A stretch of 45,375 bases of DNA from Marixanthomonas spongiae (GTDB lineage Bacteria; Bacteroidota; Bacteroidia; Flavobacteriales; Flavobacteriaceae). Of the stretch, positions 16,472-24,832 are shown piece after piece (within the stretch, counting starts at the first letter, position 1; each line of letters begins with the position of its first letter). The stretch covers positions 1 to 45,375 of the forward strand of contig NZ_QEHR01000014.1 of the NCBI RefSeq assembly GCF_003095375.1, written 5' to 3'. The translations under genes and the position numbers were made by a program. The notes under the pieces were generated by a model. It worked only from the letters and a program-made list of their open reading frames with translations. It had not been told where the DNA came from and did not search any database.

Positions 16472-17158
16472 TTAAGCTTCTAAATCTCGTATACGAGACA
16501 TCACATTTTCTACAACCCTATCACATTTAGAATTCCCAAATTCAAAAATATCCCGGGTATTCGTGGCATTTAGGATATAATCTTTCATCATATTTCTCGC
16601 TCTATGGAGTCTTACTTTTACATTGCTGTTTGTTAGATCAAGACTTTCAGAAATTTCAGAAATTTCCATTCCTTCAACCTCTTTTAGCATATATACAATT
16701 TTGTACTTATGCGGCAATGCATCGACGGCTTTTTCAATAAAAGCTTTCGAGTCTTTATATATAGATTTACTTTCTGGGTTCATAAAAGACATATCGGCAA
16801 TTTGCAAGGTGCCATTTTCCTTAGTAATATCCACTGTTTTGTGTTTTTTGGATTTTCGTTTTCGATGTAGGGCTTCATTAATTCCTATTCTTATCAACCA
16901 TGTCGAGAACTTGGCCTCGTTTTTAAACTGATATAACTTTTGAAATGCTTTTACGTAGGTGTCTTGAATAATGTCTTCAACATCCGCTTCAATGTCTATA
17001 TAGCTTCGGATGGTTCTATACAAAAGTTCGTTATGTCGTCTCATTAATATTTCGAACATCTCTGTCCGTCCACCCAGTATTCTTTCTACTACTAAAATGT
17101 CTGGCATTAACTTGTTTAGAACATCATCACTTTTTTGACCTTTATTTTCATCTCTCAT
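16472..17158 (-). CDS. ECF sigma factor 1 (sister of 24833-25507)
   Basis: A 228-residue sigma-70 family protein. Region 2 holds RRHNELLYRTIRSYIDIEADVEDIIQ and AKFSTWLIRIGINEAL. Region 4 holds YMLKEVEGMEISEISESLDLTNSNVKVRLHRARNMM. A C-terminal tail reads FEFGNSKCDRVVENVM. It is closely related to the sigma factor at 24833-25507 over its whole length. The tail with one Cys is shared and is known in a wide ECF group. I choose the ATG at 17158; the codon two residues earlier is a TTG. The candidate promoter B ends about 12 bp upstream, so the message would be nearly leaderless. No anti-sigma gene is adjacent. Its own promoter carries the regulon word, which implies positive autoregulation. Confidence 0.85.
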   Translation of the reverse strand: MRDENKGQKSDDVLNKLMPDILVVERILGGRTEMFEILMRRHNELLYRTIRSYIDIEADVEDIIQDTYVKAFQKLYQFKNEAKFSTWLIRIGINEALHRKRKSKKHKTVDITKENGTLQIADMSFMNPESKSIYKDSKAFIEKAVDALPHKYKIVYMLKEVEGMEISEISESLDLTNSNVKVRLHRARNMMKDYILNATNTRDIFEFGNSKCDRVVENVMSRIRDLEA

Positions 17159-17170
17159 GTCCAAGTTTTC

Positions 17171-17202
17171 TTATTAGATGCAGTTCTGACGATTGGGTTA
17201 CA
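17171..17202 (-). promoter_or_regulatory. Candidate ECF promoter (site B), sigma factor 1 gene
   Basis: On the minus strand TGTAACC (17202-17196), then 16 bases, then ATC and TAATAA. The -10-like part lies about a dozen bases from the start codon. It is back to back with site C, which serves the divergent operon. Confidence 0.65.
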
Positions 17203-17426
17203 AAAACACCTGAAAAATTAAATACAGTATAAATATCTCCTTTAAGAAATCGATACTTTTAATTTAAGCTGCACGTATTTGTTGGGCTTAGAAACTAAAG
17301 TTTGACAAAAAAATAAAATTAATTATGAGAGTGTAAGTCCTTAAAATTTCTACAAAACAAGCAGTCGATTAAAGAGGCAGTAGGTCAATGCTGACAAAGA
17401 TAATATTTTAAAAATCCTTCACTTTT

Positions 17427-17459
17427 TGTAACCGCGGTTTATTTTATGCATCAAATAGG
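17427..17459 (+). promoter_or_regulatory. Candidate ECF promoter (site C), DUF4142/cupredoxin/cytochrome operon
   Basis: TGTAACC (17427-17433), then 16 bases, then ATC and AAATAGG, 25 bp before the ATG at 17484. The spacing is identical to the other six sites. Confidence 0.7.
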
Positions 17460-17483
17460 CAGTAACATTAAAATCTTAATAAT

Positions 17484-17999
17484 ATGAAATCACTAGCAAG
17501 TACGCTTTTCCTTGGATTGATCTGTCTTTTCTCCTATGGTCAGCAAAAAAATGAATTATCGGACCCCGAAATAGCTTCTGTAGCTGTAGTCGCAAATCAG
17601 ATTGATATTAGCTATGCGGAAATAGCGCTCGAAAAATCAAAGAACAAAAAGATTTTAGAATTCGCAAATCGAATGAAAACAGATCATAATGCGGTAATTC
17701 AACAGGCGGTTGACCTCGTGACCAAGCTTAGTGTTACACCCAAAGATAACGCAGTAAGCCAATCCTTACTTGAAAATGCTGAAAAAACCAAAAAAAAGCT
17801 ACGCAAAGCTAAAAGAAGAAACTTCGATAAGCTGTACATAAAAAACGAAGTGGAATACCATAAGGCTGTTATTGCCGCGGTAAAAGATTTATTGATTCCC
17901 GAATCTGACAACGAAGAACTTAAGGAGTTACTGGAGGCTGTTTTGCCAGCTTTAGAGGCTCATTTGGGGCATGCCGAAATGGTCCAAAAACAATTGTAA
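17484..17999 (+). CDS. DUF4142 family secreted helical protein
   Basis: A 171-residue protein with a signal peptide (1-19, ending SYG) and a ferritin-like helical bundle of the DUF4142 family. The conserved features are AYAEIA-like ISYAEIALEKSKNKKILEFANRM, the following DHNA, a mid-helix EYHKAV and the C-terminal LEAHLGHAEMV. The His/Glu pattern recalls metal-binding four-helix bundles, but binding is not established. It is the first gene of an operon with a cupredoxin and a di-haem cytochrome, transcribed away from ECF sigma factor 1. Confidence 0.85.
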   Translation: MKSLASTLFLGLICLFSYGQQKNELSDPEIASVAVVANQIDISYAEIALEKSKNKKILEFANRMKTDHNAVIQQAVDLVTKLSVTPKDNAVSQSLLENAEKTKKKLRKAKRRNFDKLYIKNEVEYHKAVIAAVKDLLIPESDNEELKELLEAVLPALEAHLGHAEMVQKQL

Positions 18000-18029
18000 T
18001 ATTGTGACTAAAATTTAAATAAAACGAAT

Positions 18030-18362
18030 ATGATCTCGCTTAAAATAAAAAGGTTGCTACTATTAGTTTCCATTCTTGGATTCGGAATATCAGGTATAGC
18101 GCAAAATAAGCCAAAAACACACACAGTTGAAATTAAAAAGATGAAATTCATTCCCGCTAATATCAGTGTCAAAAAAGGAGATACCGTAGTTTGGATAAAC
18201 AAAGACTTTTACCCTCACGATGTCACAGATGAAAAAAACAAAACTTGGAGTTCCGGTCAATTCGGGCAAAATGAAACTTGGAGCAAGGTAATCACCAAAA
18301 ACGAAAATTATTTTTGCGATCTGCATAAAACGATGAAAGGGACAATAAGAATTAAAAAATAG
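18030..18362 (+). CDS. Periplasmic cupredoxin (plastocyanin/azurin-like)
   Basis: A 110-residue protein: signal peptide (1-24, ending IAQ) then a single cupredoxin domain. Type 1 copper ligands are H63 (YPHDV), C96 and H99 (YFCDLH) and M102 (KTM). GDTVVWINKD is the usual strand before the first His. A soluble one-electron carrier is expected. The next gene is a di-haem cytochrome of the peroxidase/MauG type, a class that takes electrons from small carriers such as cupredoxins, so the two are probably a redox pair. It is 30 bp after DUF4142 and 33 bp before the cytochrome. Confidence 0.9.
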   Translation: MISLKIKRLLLLVSILGFGISGIAQNKPKTHTVEIKKMKFIPANISVKKGDTVVWINKDFYPHDVTDEKNKTWSSGQFGQNETWSKVITKNENYFCDLHKTMKGTIRIKK

Positions 18363-18395
18363 AAAAGATTAAAGTATAACTTAAAACCATTAATT

Positions 18396-19667
18396 ATGAG
18401 AAAAAAGATTATAGCTTCCACATTACTACTGGCTGCAATTGCTGTCCTTGGCCTTTACAGTTGTAGTAACGATGATGATGAGGATACTGGCCGTTTACCT
18501 CCGGGCGAAGGCAGTTTAAATTTACCTCCTTTGGACGCACAATTGGTTCAACAAGGTCAAGAAATATTTAGATACGACACTTTTGGAAATGAAACATTTT
18601 GGACGGATGTATTACAAATGAATCAAGTTATTGAAACTGCTGTGAGTCCGGCCACTGCTTTAAGTGTCGGGTTAAAAGTCGATGCTGAAGCTTTACCTTC
18701 TGCCGTTGTTGAAGCGATTCAAAATGGACAAGTTGATTTAGATGACCCTCAAACTACCTTAGCTCTTTTACAACTTAATGCCGTTGTTGGAGTGCAAGGA
18801 GAAGTAAGTGAAAATTCCGACGGCACATTAAAACTAGATAGAATGGGGATTACTTGTGCACTCTGCCATTCAACTGTTGATGATTCTTTTGCCCCAGGCA
18901 TTGGTAGTCGCCTAGATGGCTGGCCGAATAAGGACTTGGACCCTGGTCTAATTATCTCTTTGTCCCCTGCTTTAACCCAAGCTCAGAAAGATGTTTACAC
19001 TTCATGGGGGCCTGGAATATACGATCCTAGATTTAGTATTGATGGCTTGAACAACCCAGTCGTTATCCCGCCTGCCTACGGGCTATATGGCTTGCCAAAA
19101 GCAATTTTTACTGGAGATGGCGATGTTGAGCACGAACCTGCAGGACCGGTTGCCTATTGGAATAGATATGTGGCGGTAACCCAAATGCGTGGTCATGGCT
19201 ATTTTGCAGATCCGCGACTTAATTTGGAAGTGGATCACAGAGAAGGTGATGATTTGGTAACCGATAAACTTCCGGCTTTACAAGAATATCAATTTTCACT
19301 TTCTCCGCCAACACCTCCAGCTGGTTCTTTTGATATAGCGGCAGCAGAACGAGGAAAGGAACTTTTCTCAGGGAAAGCTGAGTGTGCAACGTGCCATTCG
19401 GGACCATTGTTCACAGATGTTATTGATGGAGGAAAGCTACATCCACAAAGTGCTTCCGTAGCAGTGGATAAGGATTATGTTAAACGATCGGCCACCAAAA
19501 AATGGAGGGTTACCCCATTAAAAGGTATTTGGCAGCACGCTCCGTATTTCCATGATGGCTCAGCCGCCACTCTAGCTGATGTTGTAGCGAGATACAATAA
19601 AGAAAAGAATCTTAATTTGAGTACCGCTGAAAAAGCCGATCTTACAGAGTATCTAAAATCCATATAA
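18396..19667 (+). CDS. Di-haem c-type cytochrome lipoprotein (CCP/MauG-like)
   Basis: A 423-residue lipoprotein (lipobox LYSC, Cys23). It has two covalent haem sites, CALCH at 154-158 and CATCH at 330-334. The C-terminal half carries the hallmarks of bacterial cytochrome c peroxidase/MauG proteins: SGPLFTD after the second haem and WRVTPLKGIW then HAPYFHDGSAATLADVV near the end. The N-terminal haem domain is longer and less typical, so peroxidase activity should not be assumed; oxygenase-like or electron-transfer roles remain possible. It is the last gene of its operon, followed by a hairpin terminator at 19715-19773. Confidence 0.85.
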   Translation: MRKKIIASTLLLAAIAVLGLYSCSNDDDEDTGRLPPGEGSLNLPPLDAQLVQQGQEIFRYDTFGNETFWTDVLQMNQVIETAVSPATALSVGLKVDAEALPSAVVEAIQNGQVDLDDPQTTLALLQLNAVVGVQGEVSENSDGTLKLDRMGITCALCHSTVDDSFAPGIGSRLDGWPNKDLDPGLIISLSPALTQAQKDVYTSWGPGIYDPRFSIDGLNNPVVIPPAYGLYGLPKAIFTGDGDVEHEPAGPVAYWNRYVAVTQMRGHGYFADPRLNLEVDHREGDDLVTDKLPALQEYQFSLSPPTPPAGSFDIAAAERGKELFSGKAECATCHSGPLFTDVIDGGKLHPQSASVAVDKDYVKRSATKKWRVTPLKGIWQHAPYFHDGSAATLADVVARYNKEKNLNLSTAEKADLTEYLKSI

Positions 19668-19714
19668 GTACTAATTGATGATTTAAGTTTGGTTAGATGT
19701 TCTGTTTGTTTTCC

Positions 19715-19773
19715 AAGCATCTTTTTGGTGAGATAAATTCTTAAAGAATAAATCCCTGAAAAGATGCTTTTTA
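19715..19773 (+). terminator. Long-loop terminator after the di-haem cytochrome
   Basis: AAGCATCTTTT (19715-19725) pairs with AAAAGATGCTT (19759-19769), then further T. A second small hairpin (ATTCTTAAAGAAT) is nested in the loop. Confidence 0.6.
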
Positions 19774-19870
19774 AGTTATAGGCTATCACTTCTAAAATAA
19801 AGGGCGGTTTTATTTACAAAAGTTCGCACCAACAAATTACTGAACCCAAGCTTTTATTATAATGACTCAT

Positions 19871-19901
19871 TGGAACTTAACTTCTTTTTTAACATCTGAG
19901 G
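19871..19901 (+). promoter_or_regulatory. Candidate ECF promoter (site F), ccsBA gene
   Basis: TGGAACT (19871-19877; one base off TGTAACT), then 16 bases, then ATC and TGAGG. The spacing equals the other sites but the -10-like part is the poorest match, so this is the weakest of the seven. Confidence 0.45.
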
Positions 19902-19973
19902 AAAAAGAAGTAAATGACTGAGTTCAAAAACTGTGTAGCGCTTAATTCCTGTCCATTCTATTTAATGTTTAAG

Positions 19974-22900
19974 ATGAATAAAATAACAAAAATCCTGTTC
20001 TCTACTCGAACTATGACCATTCTTTTAATTGTATATGGTATTGCCATGGCTGTTGCCACTTTTATAGAAAATGATTTTGATACTCCTACGGCAAAAGTGT
20101 TGGTTTACAACGCTACTTGGTTTGAAATACTAATGCTTTGGTTAATTGTTCTATTTGCTGTAAATATTAAAACTTATAGACTTACCAGAAAAGAAAAGTG
20201 GCCGATTTTAATATTTCACTTAGCGTTTATTTTCATATTTATTGGAGGAGCTATTACACGTTTCGTCAGTTTTGAAGGCCAAATGCCAATAAAGGAAGGA
20301 CAAACCACAAATGAAATAATTAGTGACCTTACTTATTTCAAATTAAATATCAGTGACGGAAATATAACACGTATCTATGACAAGAACCCATATACGATGT
20401 CTTATTTTAACTCAAAAGATGTTAGATGGCCATTTAAGAGATCCTATGAACAAAAGTATCGGTTTGACGATAAAGTTGTCTCTTTAAAAACCCTTGATTA
20501 CATTCCACTTGCTAAAGACTCTCTTCATGTAACTACATCGGGACAAAAAATGCTCAACATCGTATCTATAGGGAATGAAGGTAGAGTGAATAATTATATC
20601 ATAGAAGGTGAAGTTAAAAATATAGATGGTACAAGCTTTAGTTATAATAGCCCGATTCAAAACGCAGTTCAATTAAAGGAAAAGAATGGGGTTATACTGC
20701 TTTCCTTTCCGATGGATGGGCAATATATGTCTATGGAAGGTCAGCAAAAAGGTATTATAACCGATTCTACTTTATTAGAGCGACAATCGGGAGATATACC
20801 AGCAAACGAGATTGACACTCTTGATTATAGAACACTATACTCCGTAAATAACACCAATTTTATCATTCCCAAACGTGCTTTCAAGGGAAACATTGTTTAT
20901 TATACCGGAGACAAAAATAACACCTTGGATAAAAACCTTTTAGACCTTATTAAGGTAGAATTAAAATCGGGAAATGAAACTGATACGCTATTTATAAAAG
21001 GAGGAAAAGGTGTTACCGAACTGAGCAAAAATTTAAAAATCAACGGACTAAATGTTTCTTTGGGATTTGGATCTAAAATACTTAAAACTGATTTCGAATT
21101 ACGCTGTGACGATTTTATACTTGAGCGTTATCCTGGTTCAAACAGTCCCTCTTCATATGAAAGTAAGATTACGGTAATTGATGAAGGTTCACATGAAAAA
21201 CATCATATTTATATGAATAACGTGATGGATTATAGTGGTTACCGGTTTTTTCAATCAAGTTACTTCCCAGATGAAAGTGGAACCATCCTTTCTGTAAATG
21301 CAGATTGGTGGGGAACCAATGTTACCTATTTCGGATATTTTTTATTGTTTATAGGAATGTTTTTTACGCTTTTTTGGAAAGGAACTCATTTCTGGAAATT
21401 AAATAATACCTTAAAAAAAATGCATAGAAAAAAATTTACAGTTCTTCTTTTTTTATTTTTTCTTGGAATTGGTGCAGGAACAAATTCTTGTCTAGCCCAG
21501 AACACCGAAGGAAAGGAATTACAGGTTGCTGCCCTAGAACAACAAAAAATCGGACCCGATGCTCAGTTTGCGACTCCCGATGAACTTGGATCAAAGAGAT
21601 CAATTGACCCGAATCATGCCTTAAAATTTGGGCGTCTTTTAGTTCAAGATTTTCGAGGACGAATTAAACCTATAAATACACATGCACTGGAATTACTTAG
21701 GAAAATTCATAAAAAGGATAAATACCAAAAAAATCGAGTTACTATATCTCCAGAGCAATGGTTTATCTCCATGCAAATTGATCCCGGATATTGGGCCAAC
21801 GAACCTTTAATTAAAGTGGGAACTAAAGGAGGAGACAAGTTATTAGGAGAAACCGGCGCCAATACCGAAGGGTTTACTTCATATTCTAATCTTGTTGACC
21901 CTGTTACCGGAATTTATAAATTGCAAGAACAAAATAAGATTTCTTTTAATAAAAGAAAAGCCGACCAATCTAAGTATGACCAAGCAGTTATTGAAGTTAC
22001 CGAACGATTTAACATATTCAGTAATATTGCATTTGGTTACTATACTAATATCATTCCTGTAAAAAATGATCCTAGGCAGACTTGGAGAAGTTGGATTTAT
22101 AGTTCAGAAAAAAGCCCTATTGAAATTGATGAAACGGCTTATGCACTTCTAACTCCTTATTTCAGTGAAGTAAAAGAAGCCCTGAAAACTAATAATTGGC
22201 AAAAAGCAAATGAGGAAATAACAGCCATAAGTGATTTTCAAAAACTCTGGGGTAAAGATATTATACCGTCAACTTCAAAAATAGAATTAGAAATTCTTTA
22301 TAATCAGGTCAACGTGTTCTTTTGGTTGATGATAGTTTATAGTTTGTTGGGTTTCTTTATGATTATTTTAGGTTTTGCAGAGGTTTTTTCATTAAGATCT
22401 AGATACAATCATATAATACGGTCCCTAACTAAAATGCTATTGAGAATAATGGTTTTAGCCTTGGTAATTCAAGCATTTGCTTTAGGGGTGCGTTGGTATC
22501 TTTCAGGCCACGCTCCTTGGAGCAATGGTTATGAGGCGATTGTTTTTATTTCAGGGATTGGTGTGCTTTCGGGGCTGTTGCTATATAGAAATCGCAATGC
22601 CTTTATTCCTGCTGCCGGAGCTTTAGTGGCAATGATTATGATGGGGTTTGCACATGGTGGATCATTGCTCGATCCACAGATTACCACATTGGAACCGGTA
22701 TTAAAATCATATTGGCTCATGATCCATGTAGGTGTCATTACTTCTAGTTATGGATTCTTTGGCCTCTCTACAATATTAAGTGCTATTTCATTGATATTAT
22801 TTACTGCTAAACCCACAAAAAAAATAAAGCACTCAATAAAAGAATTGACTATAGTAAATGAAATGGCTTTGACCGTTGGTGTTTTTACGCTCACTGTAGG

Positions 22901-23252
22901 TACCTTTCTAGGAGGAATGTGGGCAAATGAAAGCTGGGGAAGATACTGGAGCTGGGACCCCAAAGAGACTTGGGCATTTATATCGGTTATTTTTTATGCC
23001 GTAGTGCTTCACTTGAGGTTGGTTCCGAAACTTAGGAGCAAGCTAATATTCAATATAGCCAGTTTATGGGCAATATGGTCAATTATATTTACTTATTTTG
23101 GTGTAAATTATTATTTAACTGGATTGCATTCTTATGCTGCGGGTGATCCGATACCAATTCCCACTTGGATATATATTACTGTAGTAGGAATGTTTATCTT
23201 ATCTTTAGTAGCTCATTATAGAACAAAAAGTCACAGAAAACATTCTAATTAA
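19974..23252 (+). CDS. ccsBA: CcsB-CcsA (ResB-ResC) fusion, cytochrome c haem lyase
   Basis: About 1,093 residues from the ATG at 19974, whose MNKITKILFSTRTMTILLIVYG opening is the family's usual N-terminus. An in-frame ATG at 19914 also exists. The N-terminal ResB/CcsB part has transmembrane helices and a large periplasmic region (about 1-480). A second hydrophobic anchor follows near 485-510. The ResC/CcsA part has multiple helices with the haem-handling 'WWD' segment WGRYWSWDPKETWAF and conserved His in HAPWSNGYEA, MIHVGVITSSYG and LHSYAAGDPIP. It exports haem and attaches it to CxxCH apo-cytochromes (System II), so it serves the cytochromes at 6645 and 18396. It has its own candidate ECF promoter. 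Confidence 0.92.
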   Translation: MNKITKILFSTRTMTILLIVYGIAMAVATFIENDFDTPTAKVLVYNATWFEILMLWLIVLFAVNIKTYRLTRKEKWPILIFHLAFIFIFIGGAITRFVSFEGQMPIKEGQTTNEIISDLTYFKLNISDGNITRIYDKNPYTMSYFNSKDVRWPFKRSYEQKYRFDDKVVSLKTLDYIPLAKDSLHVTTSGQKMLNIVSIGNEGRVNNYIIEGEVKNIDGTSFSYNSPIQNAVQLKEKNGVILLSFPMDGQYMSMEGQQKGIITDSTLLERQSGDIPANEIDTLDYRTLYSVNNTNFIIPKRAFKGNIVYYTGDKNNTLDKNLLDLIKVELKSGNETDTLFIKGGKGVTELSKNLKINGLNVSLGFGSKILKTDFELRCDDFILERYPGSNSPSSYESKITVIDEGSHEKHHIYMNNVMDYSGYRFFQSSYFPDESGTILSVNADWWGTNVTYFGYFLLFIGMFFTLFWKGTHFWKLNNTLKKMHRKKFTVLLFLFFLGIGAGTNSCLAQNTEGKELQVAALEQQKIGPDAQFATPDELGSKRSIDPNHALKFGRLLVQDFRGRIKPINTHALELLRKIHKKDKYQKNRVTISPEQWFISMQIDPGYWANEPLIKVGTKGGDKLLGETGANTEGFTSYSNLVDPVTGIYKLQEQNKISFNKRKADQSKYDQAVIEVTERFNIFSNIAFGYYTNIIPVKNDPRQTWRSWIYSSEKSPIEIDETAYALLTPYFSEVKEALKTNNWQKANEEITAISDFQKLWGKDIIPSTSKIELEILYNQVNVFFWLMIVYSLLGFFMIILGFAEVFSLRSRYNHIIRSLTKMLLRIMVLALVIQAFALGVRWYLSGHAPWSNGYEAIVFISGIGVLSGLLLYRNRNAFIPAAGALVAMIMMGFAHGGSLLDPQITTLEPVLKSYWLMIHVGVITSSYGFFGLSTILSAISLILFTAKPTKKIKHSIKELTIVNEMALTVGVFTLTVGTFLGGMWANESWGRYWSWDPKETWAFISVIFYAVVLHLRLVPKLRSKLIFNIASLWAIWSIIFTYFGVNYYLTGLHSYAAGDPIPIPTWIYITVVGMFILSLVAHYRTKSHRKHSN

Positions 23253-23382
23253 AAGATGCTTTCTCAAATTTGCATTTAATAGTTTTAAGACCCATAACTC
23301 TAGATATCATACAAAATTCATACTTTAAGTCTGAGGCAAATTTTTAATGAATAAAATTTGAGAAAATAAATAATTTAAAATG

Positions 23383-23415
23383 GTTGATGTTTAGCTCAAC
23401 CCTTTAAACATCAAC
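23383..23415 (+). terminator. Inverted repeat downstream of ccsBA
   Basis: GTTGATGTTTA (23383-23393) and TAAACATCAAC (23405-23415) are perfect 11-bp arms around an 11-base loop. They are followed by a weakly T-rich stretch, so this is probably the ccsBA terminator. Confidence 0.5.
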
Positions 23416-23497
23416 TTTGTATATTTTGACAAACCTGTAAATTGTATATTTATACAAAATATTTAATGTTAAAATTTTGTTAATATGTGTAAAATTA

Positions 23498-23529
23498 TTG
23501 TTTAACAGGAATTTATATTTATATCTTTG
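23498..23529 (+). promoter_or_regulatory. Orphan Bacteroidota-type promoter
   Basis: TTG at 23498-23500 and TATCTTTG at 23522-23529, 21 bases apart, fit the Bacteroidota housekeeping -33/-7 consensus (TTTG and TAnnTTTG). No gene start follows before the terminator at 23588-23620. Confidence 0.55.
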
Positions 23530-23532
23530 TGT

Positions 23533-23620
23533 TAGTATATACACAAAAATTGTGAATTGCTTACGTTTTGAATATTTTACCTATTATAGTAGCGGGTTAA
23601 CAATACCCGCTACTTTTTTT
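23533..23620 (+). ncRNA. Candidate small RNA (about 88 nt)
   Basis: The interval begins just after a consensus promoter (23498-23529) and ends at a strong intrinsic terminator: AGTAGCGGGT (23588-23597), a seven-base loop, ACCCGCTACT (23605-23614) and seven T. A short + frame crosses it but has no recognisable protein features and runs through the terminator, so a protein is unlikely. The neighbours are ccsBA upstream and folE convergent downstream. It could instead be a terminator shared with folE, but the T-run is only on the + strand side. Target and family are unknown. Confidence 0.5.
23588..23620 (+). terminator. Strong intrinsic terminator (end of candidate sRNA)
   Basis: A perfect ten-pair GC-containing stem (23588-23597 with 23605-23614), a TAACAAT loop and a seven-T tail. 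Confidence 0.85.
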
Positions 23621-23652
23621 ACTTTTATGAATTTTTTCAATTTACATAAAGG

Positions 23653-24324
23653 TTATTGACAATTAGAATCAAGCAGAACTGATATTAAATCAGAATTATT
23701 TTCTATCTCACCTAGAAAAACAGATGTAAGAGTTGTACTTCCCAAATCCTGCACACCTCTGCACGAAATGCAACTATGATTTGCCTTTAAAACAACCCCT
23801 ACATCTTTTGTTTCAAGTATCAAAGATAGTTCCTGTAAGATTTGCATTGTCAATCGCTCTTGAACTTGTGGCCTACGTGCATAAAAATCGACAATTCGAT
23901 GAATCTTAGATAATCCAATGACGTAATCTTTTGGCACATAAGCAATATTCGCCTTTCCTTGAATTGGCACGAAATGATGCTCGCAAAAAGAGGTAAAGGG
24001 AATGTTCAACTCCACCAAAGGGGTATGATAACCATACTCATTTTTAAATACAGTTATTTTAGGTTTGTTTTTGGGATTTAAGCCTTTAAATACTTCATTT
24101 ACATACATTTTAGCCACCCTATTTGGCGTATCCTTTATGCTATCATGAGTTAGGTCGAACCCCAATATTTCTATAATATCTTTAAATTTTTCTGTAATTA
24201 GCTTAATTTTTAGAGCATCCTGTTTATCAAAAGCATCATCACGTAGTGGGTTTTTAGCCACTGCGTGATGATTTGTTTTTTTTAAACTTTCTTTTACCAA
24301 AAGAGTGTTTCCGTTTACTTCCAT
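23653..24324 (-). CDS. folE: GTP cyclohydrolase I
   Basis: A 223-residue FolE, which converts GTP to 7,8-dihydroneopterin triphosphate, the first step of tetrahydrofolate and pterin synthesis. Zinc ligands are C114 and H117 (FCEHHF) and C185 (HSCISCRG). The catalytic-loop and substrate motifs DTPNRVAKMY, GLSKIHRIVDFYARRPQVQERL and VVLKANHSC are present. The N-terminus is about 35 residues longer than the shortest homologues. It lies 3 bp after the DoxX-like gene, in an operon driven from candidate ECF promoter E. That is unusual, because a housekeeping folate enzyme is rarely under ECF control. It may be a second, inducible pterin source. Confidence 0.93.
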   Translation of the reverse strand: MEVNGNTLLVKESLKKTNHHAVAKNPLRDDAFDKQDALKIKLITEKFKDIIEILGFDLTHDSIKDTPNRVAKMYVNEVFKGLNPKNKPKITVFKNEYGYHTPLVELNIPFTSFCEHHFVPIQGKANIAYVPKDYVIGLSKIHRIVDFYARRPQVQERLTMQILQELSLILETKDVGVVLKANHSCISCRGVQDLGSTTLTSVFLGEIENNSDLISVLLDSNCQ

Positions 24325-24327
24325 AAA

Positions 24328-24711
24328 TTAATTTTTGGCTTTTATATAGTTATTCTTAGTTAGTTCTGCGAGTGAAAACGCTCCAATCGCCATTACTATA
24401 TCTCTCACGGCGACATCTACATAACTCCAGCTAAGAATTAAAGTCAAGGCGATTACCGTTAACCATCCAGAAACCACATAAGCGCCTAATTTTGTTTTTG
24501 TTAAAACGAGTATCCCGGCAATAATTTCGACAACACCGATTATCATCATAAATGTAGTAGCTTCAAAAGGGATCATCGCTGCAATTCCTTCAGAAATATA
24601 TTGCGGCCAATTGGTTAGAAGGTTTGCGAATTTGTCTAATCCTGCAACAATTGGCACTAATCCAAATGTGTATTTTAACAGGGTTTTTACTAACTGTACG
24701 TTTGAGTTCAT
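24328..24711 (-). CDS. DoxX-like small membrane protein
   Basis: A 127-residue protein with four transmembrane helices (about 8-25, 45-68, 72-92 and 98-117), matching the DoxX-like layout: LLKYTFGLVPIVAGLDKF, then MIIGVVEIIAGILVL, then LTVIALTLIL. I use the ATG at 24711. A longer frame to 24948 would run through promoter E and into the start of the divergent sigma gene, and its extra residues look non-coding. It is the first gene of an operon with folE. The function of such proteins is poorly known; quinone-linked redox or oxidative-stress roles have been suggested for the family. Confidence 0.75.
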   Translation of the reverse strand: MNSNVQLVKTLLKYTFGLVPIVAGLDKFANLLTNWPQYISEGIAAMIPFEATTFMMIIGVVEIIAGILVLTKTKLGAYVVSGWLTVIALTLILSWSYVDVAVRDIVMAIGAFSLAELTKNNYIKAKN

Positions 24712-24746
24712 AGTTTTAATTTTTAAAAGTTTATAAGTTTCTCTAC

Positions 24747-24778
24747 CCTTTTGATGCCAGATTTCAAAAAAAGATACA
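24747..24778 (-). promoter_or_regulatory. Candidate ECF promoter (site E), DoxX-folE operon
   Basis: On the minus strand TGTATCT (24778-24772), then 16 bases, then ATC and AAAAGGG; about 35 bp before the ATG at 24711. It deviates from TGTAACC at two positions but keeps the spacing. It lies almost back to back with site D. Confidence 0.55.
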
Positions 24779-24784
24779 AAAGTT

Positions 24785-24816
24785 TGTAACTTTCTTTGTT
24801 TTTTTTTATCCAAAGT
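24785..24816 (+). promoter_or_regulatory. Candidate ECF promoter (site D), sigma factor 2 gene
   Basis: TGTAACT (24785-24791), then 16 bases, then ATC and CAAAG; 17 bp before the ATG at 24833. This implies positive autoregulation of the second ECF factor. Confidence 0.65.
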
Positions 24817-24832
24817 AAAAGACACAAACAAA

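Noticed and set aside
23477-23659. 60-residue + strand protein between ccsBA and folE
   Set aside because: It reads through a strong terminator and into the folE stop, has no family features, and fits a small-RNA unit better.
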